64,000 bases of DNA, taken from Flavobacterium sp. SUN052 (GTDB lineage Bacteria; Bacteroidota; Bacteroidia; Flavobacteriales; Flavobacteriaceae). Location of the stretch: positions 1,591,284 through 1,655,283 of the forward strand of contig NZ_JAPQNS010000001.1 of the NCBI RefSeq assembly GCF_028867935.1, written 5' to 3'. The notes under the pieces are model-generated. The model saw only the letters and a program-made list of their open reading frames with translations, had not been told where the DNA came from and made no database searches. Of the stretch, positions 36,084-44,406 are shown one piece after another (the stretch's first letter is position 1; each line of letters begins with the position of its first letter). The position numbers and the translations under genes were made by a program.

Positions 36084-36449
36084 GCCATCTATGCCAATGG
36101 AATAGCGTTCAACTGTCTTAAATGCGAGATATTAGGTATATGATTTAATGAAGTAGCAAGTAAAAATTAATACATATTTAGGTTACCATTAGTAATAAGT
36201 ACCGACCGAATAATAAAAAGGTTTGTTTCAGATTAGGTCATATTTCTCAGTAGAATTACTTTACCGGAGTGTGAGAGTGCAGAACTTAATTGTTGAAAAT
36301 CACGAGAAGATAAGGATTATTACAAAAACCTCAGACATGATATCAAAATATAGTCTAGTAAATGGAGGACGAATCTCTATAAATCTGTCATTGTTTAACA
36401 TTCTTTGTAAATAGTCACAAACACCAAATATTTAAACACAAGATTTTTC
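36084..36449. other. AT-rich gap without a supported gene
   Basis: This stretch is AT-rich and holds only a 63-codon frame with a TTG start (36223-36414) that resembles no family. It probably contains the promoter of the membrane protein/peptidase pair that begins at 36450. Confidence 0.5.
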
Positions 36450-36890
36450 ATGAAACAAGCTGGCAGTTTTTTATCGACATTAATTATCCTCATGATTGTC
36501 TTCATCTACGGAATAATATTCTTCTTGAGAGACATTAGTTTAAAAGAACATTTTGGTTTTGACAAAACAGAAACCGACACTACCGATCTTATTATTAGAA
36601 CAAGTCTTCTTGCAATATCCACACTTTTAGGGATTATGTGCAAAGTGCTTTATGACCAAATCGAAGCAGAAGAAGAAGAAAATTTTAATATTCTTAAAGT
36701 AATTAGAAAAACCGCTAATTCCAAACAAGCATGGATGGTGATTGTAGTTAGCCCTATCATAATAGTTAGCTTCTACAAAAGTATTCAAGAAATTGACAGC
36801 TATCCATTACTAGCTCTTCTTGCATTTCAAAACGGTTTCTTCTTTAAATCTATACTAAATAAAAAGCGAGATGAGTTACAAGAAAAATGA
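36450..36890 (+). CDS. Small membrane protein paired with a zinc peptidase
   Basis: A 146-residue membrane protein. It has a first helix (SFLSTLIILMIVFIYGIIFF), a second near LLAISTLLGIMCKVLY, an acidic cytoplasmic helix (EAEEEENFNILKVIRK), and two more hydrophobic segments (VIVVSPIIIVSFY, LLALLAFQNGFFF). I do not recognise the family. Its last 20 bases overlap the start of the large peptidase gene in another frame, a tight coupling that argues for a two-protein membrane complex. Confidence 0.75.
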   Translation: MKQAGSFLSTLIILMIVFIYGIIFFLRDISLKEHFGFDKTETDTTDLIIRTSLLAISTLLGIMCKVLYDQIEAEEEENFNILKVIRKTANSKQAWMVIVVSPIIIVSFYKSIQEIDSYPLLALLAFQNGFFFKSILNKKRDELQEK

Positions 36891-39039
36891 CACAAAAAGG
36901 AACATTATGTTAATAGTAATTATCTCTTTTGTAGGAGGTATACTAACTTGGAATTTAATAGATTCGGAAAAAGACAATAATTTTTCGATTTCTAAAAGCT
37001 TAATTAATAACAAAGTTTTAGATCATAGCTATGACTCGTTGATAAGTTACACATTTAAAAGTGCAATATCAGAAATGAAGTTAGGTTATAAAATAAATGT
37101 AAATAACGATTATAAAAAAGAGCAACTAAATATATTAATAGTAAATTTCGATTCCTTAAAAAGTAACAAGGGGAGCATTGGCAATGTTTCAAAAGAAGAA
37201 TTTCTATCTTTCGCAAAAGACAATTTTATTGCAATGCCTCCAAACTTAATAATAATAGACAAATATTTTCTTAGCTATTTAATATTAAATAGCTATAATG
37301 AAACTCTTGCATATTATCAAAGTATAGATGCCGCTGATCAAGAGGATGAAGACAAAAAGTTAGAAACAGTAGTGACTCATTCTGCAATTTGTACATATCT
37401 ATCTGTCGGCAATTATAATTGGTATAGATCTCGAGAAAAGAGTGATATATCAATAGACTCCTTGTCTGTTTCTATTGTAAAAGAAGTGCTTAATAGCAAT
37501 TCTAAAGATAAAGATAATGAACTTCTTAGGGAAATTTTCATGTATCTTATTCCAATAACGGCACACGAATTAGCTCATATTAAGTATAATGATAACAAAA
37601 CATTGGGATGGGTTGACTTTAAAGAAATGATCAAATCTCAGCTATCTATTTATAAAGAGGAAGAAAGGGCAGATGAATTAGCTCTAAATACTATAAAAAG
37701 TTTTTTAACTAAAAAAGGAAATTCTAATCAGGATTGTGTGGCTATGGTGTCATTTTGTAGGACCATGAGAAATATGGTCCTCGTGGATACTTATAAAGAT
37801 TTTAGAAATATGGACCCTAAAGATTTGATTGTTACTTTAGAGCAGAGAGTTAATTTGTCGGATGAAGATTTACAACTACCATTTCAATATTTTCAACGAG
37901 TAAAAAGAGGTTATGAGAATTTTTTACCTGCAATGACAGAAAATGAATTCACTAAATTTACTGATAAGTTATATAAAAGCGGGAGTAGTATGGCTCATAG
38001 GCATATGCTTCAAAGGTGTAGTAACATATTAAAAGTTTTGGAATCTATTTTGCATGGACATATTGGACTATTAGACGACTATTTAGATATTCTTTCCATA
38101 CATAAAGGTAACTTAAAATCAGTAGATTCACTCTTTATTGACAAAGGTCTAAATACAACAATTGATTTGTCGAAAAAGAAAATACTTTATGGTTTAGAAG
38201 ATAAGTTAGTTTTTGAGAAGGCGATAAATCACAAAAACAATCATATAGAAATAGGCTTTTTAAAGGATAGTTTAGGCTTTATTGAACTTCATGGTAATCC
38301 TAATAACTTAAGTTCTGCTATCTTAACTTTAAAAACTAGAGGCAAAAATGGCGAGCTTGACGAATCATCTATAAAAAATTTAATATTCTTCACTCGTTAT
38401 ATATCTAATTTTTATAAGGACAACCAAGAAGGGCAATTAGCAGCCCTAAATGCTCATTCTAAATTCAGAAATGCGAAGGGAAGCTTACCTACTTTTACTA
38501 TGAAAGCTGACAAGAATACAATTAAATATACGCCCGTTAATAATTCCTTTTATATACGTATAGAAGTGTTTAAGTCAGAAGAGAGTGGTGCAGAAGAATT
38601 TGATGACAGCGATATCTCTGAAATCCAAGAACTTTCTCTATGCGAAAAGCTTGATTCTATAACGCATGAGCAAAAGAGAAACTTTGCCAATATAAAAGAA
38701 AATTTCCTTAGTTCAGATAATGCAAATGGATACACTTTTTATAATGCAAGTTTAGGTTTTGGTCTTTTTTCAAACGAAATCCTCCTTAAAAGTAACAAAT
38801 ATGCTTATAGAAGCCTTTTCGTAACTGATGTTGACTCAGCATATGCCTACAAACTGTTCAAGAAACTAAAATCAGATTTTAGAGATTGCCTTTACGATTG
38901 GTCAGATGAAGATATTATTGATTCTAAAGGTCATTATCCATTTACCAGATTTATTAACCGTGACACACAAATTGAGCTATTCTGTTTGAGATCAAATAAT
39001 AATGGGTATCAAGTCGGATTAGTTGTAGATGAATGGTGA
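36871..39039 (+). CDS. Membrane-anchored zinc peptidase-like protein
   Basis: A 722-residue protein with one N-terminal transmembrane helix (about 11-29). A gluzincin site is clear: HELAH (H232-H236) in IPITAHELAHIKYN, and E264 in KEEERADELAL as third ligand. The 430 residues after it are not recognised and contain no second membrane helix. The pattern is M48-like, but the context and length differ from HtpX or BepA. The phage-exclusion protease Lit (peptidase U49) has a similar zinc motif and is worth comparing. Coupled to the upstream membrane protein by a 20-nt overlap. Very AT-rich codon use. Confidence 0.75.
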   Translation: MSYKKNDTKRNIMLIVIISFVGGILTWNLIDSEKDNNFSISKSLINNKVLDHSYDSLISYTFKSAISEMKLGYKINVNNDYKKEQLNILIVNFDSLKSNKGSIGNVSKEEFLSFAKDNFIAMPPNLIIIDKYFLSYLILNSYNETLAYYQSIDAADQEDEDKKLETVVTHSAICTYLSVGNYNWYRSREKSDISIDSLSVSIVKEVLNSNSKDKDNELLREIFMYLIPITAHELAHIKYNDNKTLGWVDFKEMIKSQLSIYKEEERADELALNTIKSFLTKKGNSNQDCVAMVSFCRTMRNMVLVDTYKDFRNMDPKDLIVTLEQRVNLSDEDLQLPFQYFQRVKRGYENFLPAMTENEFTKFTDKLYKSGSSMAHRHMLQRCSNILKVLESILHGHIGLLDDYLDILSIHKGNLKSVDSLFIDKGLNTTIDLSKKKILYGLEDKLVFEKAINHKNNHIEIGFLKDSLGFIELHGNPNNLSSAILTLKTRGKNGELDESSIKNLIFFTRYISNFYKDNQEGQLAALNAHSKFRNAKGSLPTFTMKADKNTIKYTPVNNSFYIRIEVFKSEESGAEEFDDSDISEIQELSLCEKLDSITHEQKRNFANIKENFLSSDNANGYTFYNASLGFGLFSNEILLKSNKYAYRSLFVTDVDSAYAYKLFKKLKSDFRDCLYDWSDEDIIDSKGHYPFTRFINRDTQIELFCLRSNNNGYQVGLVVDEW

Positions 39040-39261
39040 TTTGTTGAAATATTTTGAAATGATTCTAAAAAATATATCAAAACTTTCTCAATGAACTACA
39101 AGTGTTGTAACAGCGAAATAAAATGATCCGTATAAAAACGAAGTTATGCCTCGTTGTACCATCCTCCTTGGCGAGAAACTGTTTGGGGAGCTATTTAATG
39201 CCTGTACGAACGGAACCACAATTCTAATGACAAGTCACAGCTTAGACTCAGTTTTTCCGTG

Positions 39262-39957
39262 TTACCCTCTACGATTTTTGAAGAAACCGGCACGATTATT
39301 AATTGGTATAAAATTGGTGTCGCCGTTCCTAGATAATTCCCTTAGTTGTCTTCTTATAACGCTTTCAGGAAGCTCGTCAAATTCTAGTCTATCAATGATC
39401 CCCTCAAAAATTGCCCGTTCTTTCAAATGTTCGAAGTAAGGTTCGGGATGCCCCCATTTTACCGAAATTTCGACTACCATTACTCCATTTTCCAAACTGT
39501 ATCCAACCTCGGTCACATGGTAATAGTGTATAGATTCACTTGCAGAGGGATTTATAAAGGGCAATTCAATAGGCTCTCCAACTCTCGGAATTAAAGGGAG
39601 TTGACAATGCAAGGAGATGCTACCTTGATCTCTAGACACATGAATAATACACTTCGTTGTATTGAATTCGACGGGATTTTTGTTACCCTCATCACTAATA
39701 TCCGTGATAAAGTCATCATACAATTGCCGAACACAGTCTTTCAGTTGCCCAGGCTTAACCGACAGTTGCACTTGTATGTCTTTCATTGAAGGAATTTTAT
39801 ACCGATCCTTAACAGCAATAAGAACATCAATCAGAGAATCATATTCTTTGCCCTTGCCTTTCAGCTTGATTATATGAGGTTGGCAGAAGATGAGGCATTT
39901 TAAAATGTCTCGTGATTTCATGGGTTCAGGTTCTTCCTGTTTGCGTGGACGGCCCAT
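39262..39957 (-). CDS. Hypothetical protein with AT-hook-like N-terminus
   Basis: A 231-residue protein, started at the ATG at 39957 so that it begins MGRPRKQEEPEPMKSRDILK. GRPRK near the start resembles an AT-hook. The longer frame to 40014 would run into the terminator that precedes this gene. The middle has a helical segment (YKIPSMKDIQVQLSVKPGQLKDCVRQLYDDF) that may be a winged-helix-like fold. No family is recognised. It lies at the border between the cargo and the core module of the element. Confidence 0.6.
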   Translation of the reverse strand: MGRPRKQEEPEPMKSRDILKCLIFCQPHIIKLKGKGKEYDSLIDVLIAVKDRYKIPSMKDIQVQLSVKPGQLKDCVRQLYDDFITDISDEGNKNPVEFNTTKCIIHVSRDQGSISLHCQLPLIPRVGEPIELPFINPSASESIHYYHVTEVGYSLENGVMVVEISVKWGHPEPYFEHLKERAIFEGIIDRLEFDELPESVIRRQLRELSRNGDTNFIPINNRAGFFKNRRG

Positions 39958-40014
39958 AGGTGTAAGATTTTGGCTCAAGCTATGCTCTGATATTTCAGGT
40001 ATTACAATGAGCAT

Positions 40015-40040
40015 AAAAAAGCCCCGAACAATGCCGGGGC
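40015..40040 (-). terminator. Terminator after the small coiled-coil gene
   Basis: Read on the minus strand, GCCCCG and CGGGGC (40040-40021) form a stem followed by six T at 40020-40015. It ends the transcript of the genes at 40659-40085. Confidence 0.85.
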
Positions 40041-40084
40041 TACTTACGGGTTAAGAGTTCTTTAGCAATTGGTTGACCAGAGTG

Positions 40085-40237
40085 TTACCCCAATGCCTTT
40101 CGTGCCGCTTCGCGCCTTGCTTGTAGTTCAGCTTCTCGCTCTTCTTTCTCAATAGCCTTATCTCTCCTTCGCATAAAATTTTCGCCCACACGTTGGCGAA
40201 AGGCTACTCTATCGGGGTGGTTCTTCGGCCTTTTCAT
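40085..40237 (-). CDS. 50-residue coiled-coil protein, paralogue of the one at 41458-41826
   Basis: A 50-residue highly charged helix that begins MKRPKNHPDRVAFRQRVG. Its central ENFMRRRDKAIEKEEREAEL closely matches QRFMERRDKAIDKEREAEAK in the 122-residue protein at 41458-41826, so the two are paralogues. The start lies two bases after the stop of the 139-residue gene, so it is translated with it, and a terminator follows. The function is unknown; the charge pattern fits an alpha-helical adaptor or nucleic-acid-binding peptide. Confidence 0.65.
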   Translation of the reverse strand: MKRPKNHPDRVAFRQRVGENFMRRRDKAIEKEEREAELQARREAARKALG

Positions 40238-40239
40238 AG

Positions 40240-40659
40240 TCAAATGTCTGCAAAGTGTTTGAACATGGTTTTAAGGTTGGCAATTTCCTGGTTTTTATGA
40301 TCTGGAACCAGTGTTAAGCCTTCCCCTCGTAGTTCATGTTCGTATCCCTTTACCTGATCGTTGACTTGTAAGAACAGATTGGAAATCATTTCAGAAACCA
40401 TCTGCAATTCTTCCTGTGTCTCATAGATGTGTTCTGCATCACCTTCAGCGCAATCTTGTATTAGTTGTTTGGTGAGGGATTGACGTTGTCCCTCAAGCGC
40501 GTAATACATCTGTTCGGCTGATACTACGGCCAATTTCATTTTGCCCAAACCGTTTAGCCGATTATACGGCGTTTTAGCGGGTTGTGAGGTTTCGGTTGCC
40601 GTTTGTACAGTGGGTGTTGTGGCATCTACTTTGTGAGTGTACTTTTGTTCTGTTGACAT
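40240..40659 (-). CDS. Hypothetical helical protein of the element core
   Basis: A 139-residue protein with a disordered Thr-rich start (MSTEQKYTHKVDATTPTVQT) and then long helices (KLAVVSAEQMYYALEGQRQSL, and EELQMVSEMISNLFLQVND). No family is recognised. It has a good promoter at 40752-40781 and an 80-nt leader with a hairpin. It is followed two bases later by the small coiled-coil gene. It lies next to the XRE regulator and the origin, so a regulatory or replication role is possible. Confidence 0.7.
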   Translation of the reverse strand: MSTEQKYTHKVDATTPTVQTATETSQPAKTPYNRLNGLGKMKLAVVSAEQMYYALEGQRQSLTKQLIQDCAEGDAEHIYETQEELQMVSEMISNLFLQVNDQVKGYEHELRGEGLTLVPDHKNQEIANLKTMFKHFADI

Positions 40660-40677
40660 TTTCCTGAATGTTTAACG

Positions 40678-40717
40678 GCCCCTTCGCTTTAGCCTGAGAA
40701 ACTTGCAGCGTTGGGGC
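40678..40717. other. Hairpin in the leader of the 139-residue gene
   Basis: GCCCCTTCGCT (40678-40688) and AGCGTTGGGGC (40707-40717) pair except for two opposed T-T positions. The structure lies between the promoter at 40752-40781 and the start at 40659, so it is in the 5' leader. On the plus strand it is followed by TTTTTA and would look like a terminator, but no plus-strand gene precedes it. Confidence 0.55.
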
Positions 40718-40751
40718 TTTTTATTTATATCAATGCCCTTCATTGACATTA

Positions 40752-40781
40752 CAAATATATGAAACTTTCCATTTATGGCAA
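40752..40781 (-). promoter_or_regulatory. Promoter of the 139-residue gene
   Basis: On the minus strand, TTG at 40781-40779, a 19-nt spacer and TATATTTG at 40759-40752 match the Bacteroidota consensus exactly. Transcription would start near 40745. Confidence 0.7.
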
Positions 40782-40799
40782 GTTGACAAATAAAAAAAT

Positions 40800-41006
40800 T
40801 TACCTACGAAAGAGCGTCTCGATTCCTACCTCTAAAGCATCTGCTATTTTCTGCAAAGTCTCCAGCGTTAAGTTCTGCCTACCACTTTCGTATTTATTAA
40901 TCGTAGGTTCCCCGACCCCAATCTTTTCGCCCAACTCTTTTTGGGTTAAGTTATTCTGCAACCTAGTTTCCTTAATTTGTAGTCCTACCTGCTGTTTTAT
41001 ATTCAT
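40800..41006 (-). CDS. XRE family helix-turn-helix regulator
   Basis: A 68-residue protein that is a single Cro/CI-type DNA-binding domain: IKETRLQNNLTQKELGEKIG, then VGEPTINKYESGRQNLTLETL, then KIADALEVGIETLFRR. It is the likely repressor of the element. It lies between the iteron region on one side and the 139-residue gene on the other. A -7 element TACTTTTG is placed just upstream on the same strand. No oligomerisation or cleavage domain is present. Confidence 0.9.
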   Translation of the reverse strand: MNIKQQVGLQIKETRLQNNLTQKELGEKIGVGEPTINKYESGRQNLTLETLQKIADALEVGIETLFRR

Positions 41007-41030
41007 GCCTGATTTGCTTTATGAGTTAGC

Positions 41031-41038
41031 CAAAAGTA
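41031..41038 (-). promoter_or_regulatory. -7 element before the XRE gene
   Basis: The minus strand reads TACTTTTG, 25 bp before the start codon. A TTG at the expected upstream distance is not evident, so only the -7 half is supported. Confidence 0.4.
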
Positions 41039-41103
41039 CAAAAAAACACTTACTATGAAATGGTTCTATAAGTAACCAAAATCAAGAATCAGTGTGTTAC
41101 ACT

Positions 41104-41373
41104 TGTAACACTTGGTAACACTTCAAAATGGGCAAGTGTAACAACGTAACTCACTGATTCTTATTATCTTATCTCTCTTGTAACACTTGTAACACTTACT
41201 TTCTTAAATAGGGTATATAGAGAAATAATAGTGTATTTTAAAACACGCATTTTTTATATATATACGGTAAGAGTTGTAAAGTAAGTGTTAAAGTGTAACA
41301 AGTTGAGCAACTAATTGAAAGTCAATAACTTACACTGTTACGTTTGACAAATGCGAAGTGTACAAGTGTAACA
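41104..41373. other. Iteron cluster: putative replication origin of the element
   Basis: Six perfect copies of the 10-mer TGTAACACTT occur here: forward at 41104, 41179 and 41188, and reversed at 41134, 41291 and 41364, with a near copy at 41114. They flank an AT-rich core (about 41200-41270) with runs such as TTTTTTATATATATA, as expected for a melting region. The gene-free stretch 41007-41457 contains them. An origin bound by the element's own replication proteins is the simplest reading; binding sites for the XRE regulator is the alternative. Confidence 0.7.
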
Positions 41374-41457
41374 ACCAAAATCATAATGAATTGATAATTA
41401 ACAAGATAACGAAATGAATTCAAGGCTAGATAGGCCGATAGTATTCGAAGATCTAAG

Positions 41458-41826
41458 CTAGTCAAAGTAATTTGAGCCTTTATTGAAGCGATCAAACGAA
41501 ACTGTAGCCGTTCGCTTAAATGGTTTACAATATTTTTCAGGGGTGTTCATGGCTTGAGTCCGTTCCCGATCAATTTCACGGTTTCGTAATCGTAAATACT
41601 CAGTCATCAACTGTTTCATCAAAGCTTGCTCCTCAGCAATGTCCGTGTCCCGTTTTTCCTTTGCAACTTTCGCGGCTGCTACCGCCTTTGCTGCTTCACT
41701 TCGCGCCTGTTTCGCTTCGGCTTCGCGCTCTTTGTCAATGGCCTTATCTCTTCGCTCCATGAACCTTTGCCCGATTCGCTCAATGTCCCGTTGGCGCGAA
41801 TCGTCTTGCCCTGAGTACTTTTTCAT
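41458..41826 (-). CDS. Charged coiled-coil protein
   Basis: A 122-residue protein, almost entirely helical and charged, with a long Ala/Lys/Glu/Arg coiled coil (DKAIDKEREAEAKQARSEAA and onward). The C-terminal tail has YCKPFKRTATVSFDRFNKG. It is paralogous to the 50-residue protein at 40085-40237. It is the last gene of the long minus-strand run that begins at the excisionase-like gene, and it borders the origin region. No family or function is recognised. Confidence 0.72.
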   Translation of the reverse strand: MKKYSGQDDSRQRDIERIGQRFMERRDKAIDKEREAEAKQARSEAAKAVAAAKVAKEKRDTDIAEEQALMKQLMTEYLRLRNREIDRERTQAMNTPEKYCKPFKRTATVSFDRFNKGSNYFD

Positions 41827-41860
41827 AGTCGTTAATGTAATTAGTTTGATTTGCGTAAAG

Positions 41861-41883
41861 AACCCCGACTATTGCCGGGGCTA
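41861..41883 (-). other. GC hairpin before the coiled-coil gene
   Basis: CCCCG (41863-41867) and CGGGG (41876-41880) pair around ACTATTGC. The stem resembles the terminator at 40015-40040, but the T-run on the minus strand is weak, so it may only attenuate transcription between the virion-like gene and the coiled-coil gene. Confidence 0.5.
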
Positions 41884-41888
41884 CTCTT

Positions 41889-43901
41889 TCAGGTAAAGCC
41901 AATCAAAACCGCTTGACATGGCTGGTTTGATTGATACTGATTGATTTTGTTGAGGTAAAAAAGCGAATCAGAAAATACCATTGATCCAACTCGTACTGAT
42001 CGAATCCTAACAGGTTTCGAAAAGTCCAAACCTAATATGTCTGTTGGGTGCAACATTACCGAAACCGTAACAACTTTAGGCCGACGCAATACCCGCTTCA
42101 ATCCGACAAAGTAGCGGTTTATTAAGCCATCGTTGGTTGACGTTGGGGCAAATGATAAGCTTAGGTTATTGCTTGCGTTGTAGGCAATGTTTGGGCGCGC
42201 CGAAAACCAGCAAGCCATTAACTCAACCGTTGCCGGAACAATAGCACCCGCGTCATTTAGAATTGACGTATTCACGGCAAAGCTGTGTTGAGGTTCCACC
42301 AAAATTAACCGGGGCTGTGTGCTTTTGGTGTTCACCGTCGTACCGCTAACCGTTCGGGTTTCAATCCGTAAGGGCTTGCCATAGCCTGATAAATCGACAG
42401 TGCTTTGCATGGTTGCCGCAAAAGGAAGGGTGAATAAAGTTACCTCTTCAGTATTTGTGCTTTTGGATTCAATAAACCCATCGCCATAGTATTTATCTAC
42501 CCCGTCGCATTCTTTCCAGCGTAAGTAATTCCGTTGGCTGTATGGCTCCAATTTGGGTGTTAGCTCCGGTTCTTCGCTTTCTTCTACCCGGTCTGACCAA
42601 TCCTGAGCATTAGCAATGTTGTTCGTTATATCGGTTAGCTGAATAAACTTTATCTGTTGGCGTAAAGAATCAACGTGCAAGGTTGAACAGGTTAACAGAG
42701 CAATTGACCTCAACAAATCTAAGCAGGTTAAATCAGGCAAATTCCGGCCGACGGGCCAAACGTCCCCAAACGTGAGCGTTGGATCGGGTTCGAAACCTGC
42801 AAAGGATTTGTCAGGCCCAAAGTAAATTGCACCCGTCCAATTCACGGCAACCGTTCGACGTTGAAGAATAAACCGTATTCTAAGCTTATCCCCCTTCTTA
42901 CAATCGACGGTTGTATTTAGCTCCAAGGTTTCTTTCTTCAAGCCTAACACATTGTTGTAAGGCCCGCTTTTCTCCCAGGTTACTTCTTTGGCAACCGTTC
43001 CGTTTTTCTCTACCTGTAATTTGGCTTCAACCGTTCCGATACCCATTGACACAAAAAACATTTGGAATGCCGACACTTTAACCCTCATGTTGGTATCTGC
43101 TATATACGAAGTGATAGCAGGGCTATAGAGGTTTAAACGGCCTTGTGTGAATCCTTCCAACGGCTTATCCACTACCGTTAAAGGAAGCGTAATATTTCGG
43201 TTGGTGTTGATCGTTTTCTCGATTTCGCCGGGAACCGTTGCCACTCTTGCCCTACGCGCTTCAATGAAATCAGCGTCAGCATTGATTGGCTTATCCTCAA
43301 CAAAAGGCAAGGCTAAGCGCTTGTATAATTCATCATCACGCAACGAACCAACCAGCCTATAGCCTTCCTGTTGTAGCATGGTATCAACCAGCGAATGCAC
43401 AAACATTGCGGGGTTTAGTGTGTCGGCTGGTTGCTCCCTATTTGACATAGTGCCGTAATCGATAAGCGGAAAACAAACTCCTTCGGTAGCGTTGGCGCGG
43501 GCGTTGATAGTGCCAACGTTCCAACTAAAATTGTATGTAGCTAAATCAAGCGAACGCAAGGGACGCTTTAGCCGGGTCAGCACATCTTGTTTGGCTTCGG
43601 ACAGATTACCACTCCAACCGCCTTTGAAGGCTTGTAATTCAATACGACCGCGTAAGACAACATTACCATGATCGACCACGTAGGCCGGGGCGTATTTATA
43701 AGGAAAATCAGAACCACTGTTCGGCTGTTCGGCTCCCGCAGTAATGTCCCTCACAGCAACCGTATCAGGCAGGTCAATTGTTGAGGTGTAAGATGACTGC
43801 AACGTATCTGGCTTGGTGAGGTCATTGCCTTGGAATGTCACCGCGAAGCCTTGAAACTCTGTTACCCATTCGCCGTTGATATATAGGCCGTCGTTTTTCA
43901 T
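41889..43901 (-). CDS. Virion-like (tail/baseplate-type) structural protein
   Basis: A 670-residue protein whose first 150 residues follow the pattern of a structural protein I associate with Bacteroidota prophages: YINGEWVTEFQGFAVTFQ, NDLTKPDTLQSSYTSTIDLP, then a strand-rich segment with GNVVLRGRIELQAF. The rest is beta-rich with several long loops; nothing enzymatic is visible. It is the only virion-like gene in the element and starts with a 4-nt overlap (ATGA) after the terminase-small-like gene. It might remodel helper-phage particles or be a prophage leftover. The family call is from memory and moderate. Confidence 0.6.
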   Translation of the reverse strand: MKNDGLYINGEWVTEFQGFAVTFQGNDLTKPDTLQSSYTSTIDLPDTVAVRDITAGAEQPNSGSDFPYKYAPAYVVDHGNVVLRGRIELQAFKGGWSGNLSEAKQDVLTRLKRPLRSLDLATYNFSWNVGTINARANATEGVCFPLIDYGTMSNREQPADTLNPAMFVHSLVDTMLQQEGYRLVGSLRDDELYKRLALPFVEDKPINADADFIEARRARVATVPGEIEKTINTNRNITLPLTVVDKPLEGFTQGRLNLYSPAITSYIADTNMRVKVSAFQMFFVSMGIGTVEAKLQVEKNGTVAKEVTWEKSGPYNNVLGLKKETLELNTTVDCKKGDKLRIRFILQRRTVAVNWTGAIYFGPDKSFAGFEPDPTLTFGDVWPVGRNLPDLTCLDLLRSIALLTCSTLHVDSLRQQIKFIQLTDITNNIANAQDWSDRVEESEEPELTPKLEPYSQRNYLRWKECDGVDKYYGDGFIESKSTNTEEVTLFTLPFAATMQSTVDLSGYGKPLRIETRTVSGTTVNTKSTQPRLILVEPQHSFAVNTSILNDAGAIVPATVELMACWFSARPNIAYNASNNLSLSFAPTSTNDGLINRYFVGLKRVLRRPKVVTVSVMLHPTDILGLDFSKPVRIRSVRVGSMVFSDSLFYLNKINQYQSNQPCQAVLIGFT

Positions 43902-44398
43902 AGGTTGAGGTCGTTTTGATTGTGCAACCCTTGCTGAATCAGGACGCTGATTTGTTCCTGAATAGTGGGTGGTAGGTTTAAGAATGTTAATTGATCGACT
44001 TTCAGGTTATTATTCACCTGTATGTAGTTAGTTGGTTTGGCGTTGGGGGTATCGTTACCCGAAACTCCACCAATAGCCCCTAAGTATACTTTGGCCGCTT
44101 TCACATCGCCTTTCAAAGCCATCTTAGAAAGTTTAGCTAACACTTGCGCTCCTAATAGTCGGTATGCCTGAATCTGATTTTGATAGAGGGCCGATTGATC
44201 AAAGTCTTTCAAGTGTTCATAAACGGTTTGTCGGGATAGTCCCGCTTCTTGAGCGATAATATGAACGGGTGGCATAATACCATCCCGTTCAATTAATGTC
44301 TCAATAGCAAAAGTCAATCGGGCGTGATTCATTTCCCATGTCTGATTCTTCAGGTCGGTTGAATCTGTCAACTTTGGTAAGCTTTTTTGCTTTGCCAT
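43898..44398 (-). CDS. Helix-turn-helix protein, terminase-small-subunit-like
   Basis: A 166-residue protein started at the ATG at 44398 (MAKQKSLPKL); a TTG four codons earlier is the alternative and would overlap the preceding stop. A helix-turn-helix is clear in PVHIIAQEAGLSRQTVYEHLKDF, followed by KLSKMALKGDVKAAKVYLGAIGG, the arrangement seen in small terminase subunits of phages. Its partner, a large terminase, is absent. In phage satellites a stand-alone small terminase redirects the helper's packaging, which would suit this position. A plain DNA-binding regulator is the alternative. Confidence 0.6.
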   Translation of the reverse strand: MAKQKSLPKLTDSTDLKNQTWEMNHARLTFAIETLIERDGIMPPVHIIAQEAGLSRQTVYEHLKDFDQSALYQNQIQAYRLLGAQVLAKLSKMALKGDVKAAKVYLGAIGGVSGNDTPNAKPTNYIQVNNNLKVDQLTFLNLPPTIQEQISVLIQQGLHNQNDLNL

Positions 44399-44406
44399 GG
44401 TGTTTA

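Noticed and set aside
36223..36414. A 63-residue gene with TTG start
   Set aside because: No recognisable pattern and weak start; AT-rich gap DNA gives such frames by chance.
39146..39439. A plus-strand gene overlapping the AT-hook-like protein
   Set aside because: Most of it is antisense to the supported minus-strand gene and it shows no family pattern.
41104..41373. CRISPR-like repeats
   Set aside because: The 10-bp units occur in both orientations at irregular spacing around an AT-rich core, which fits iterons and not a CRISPR array.
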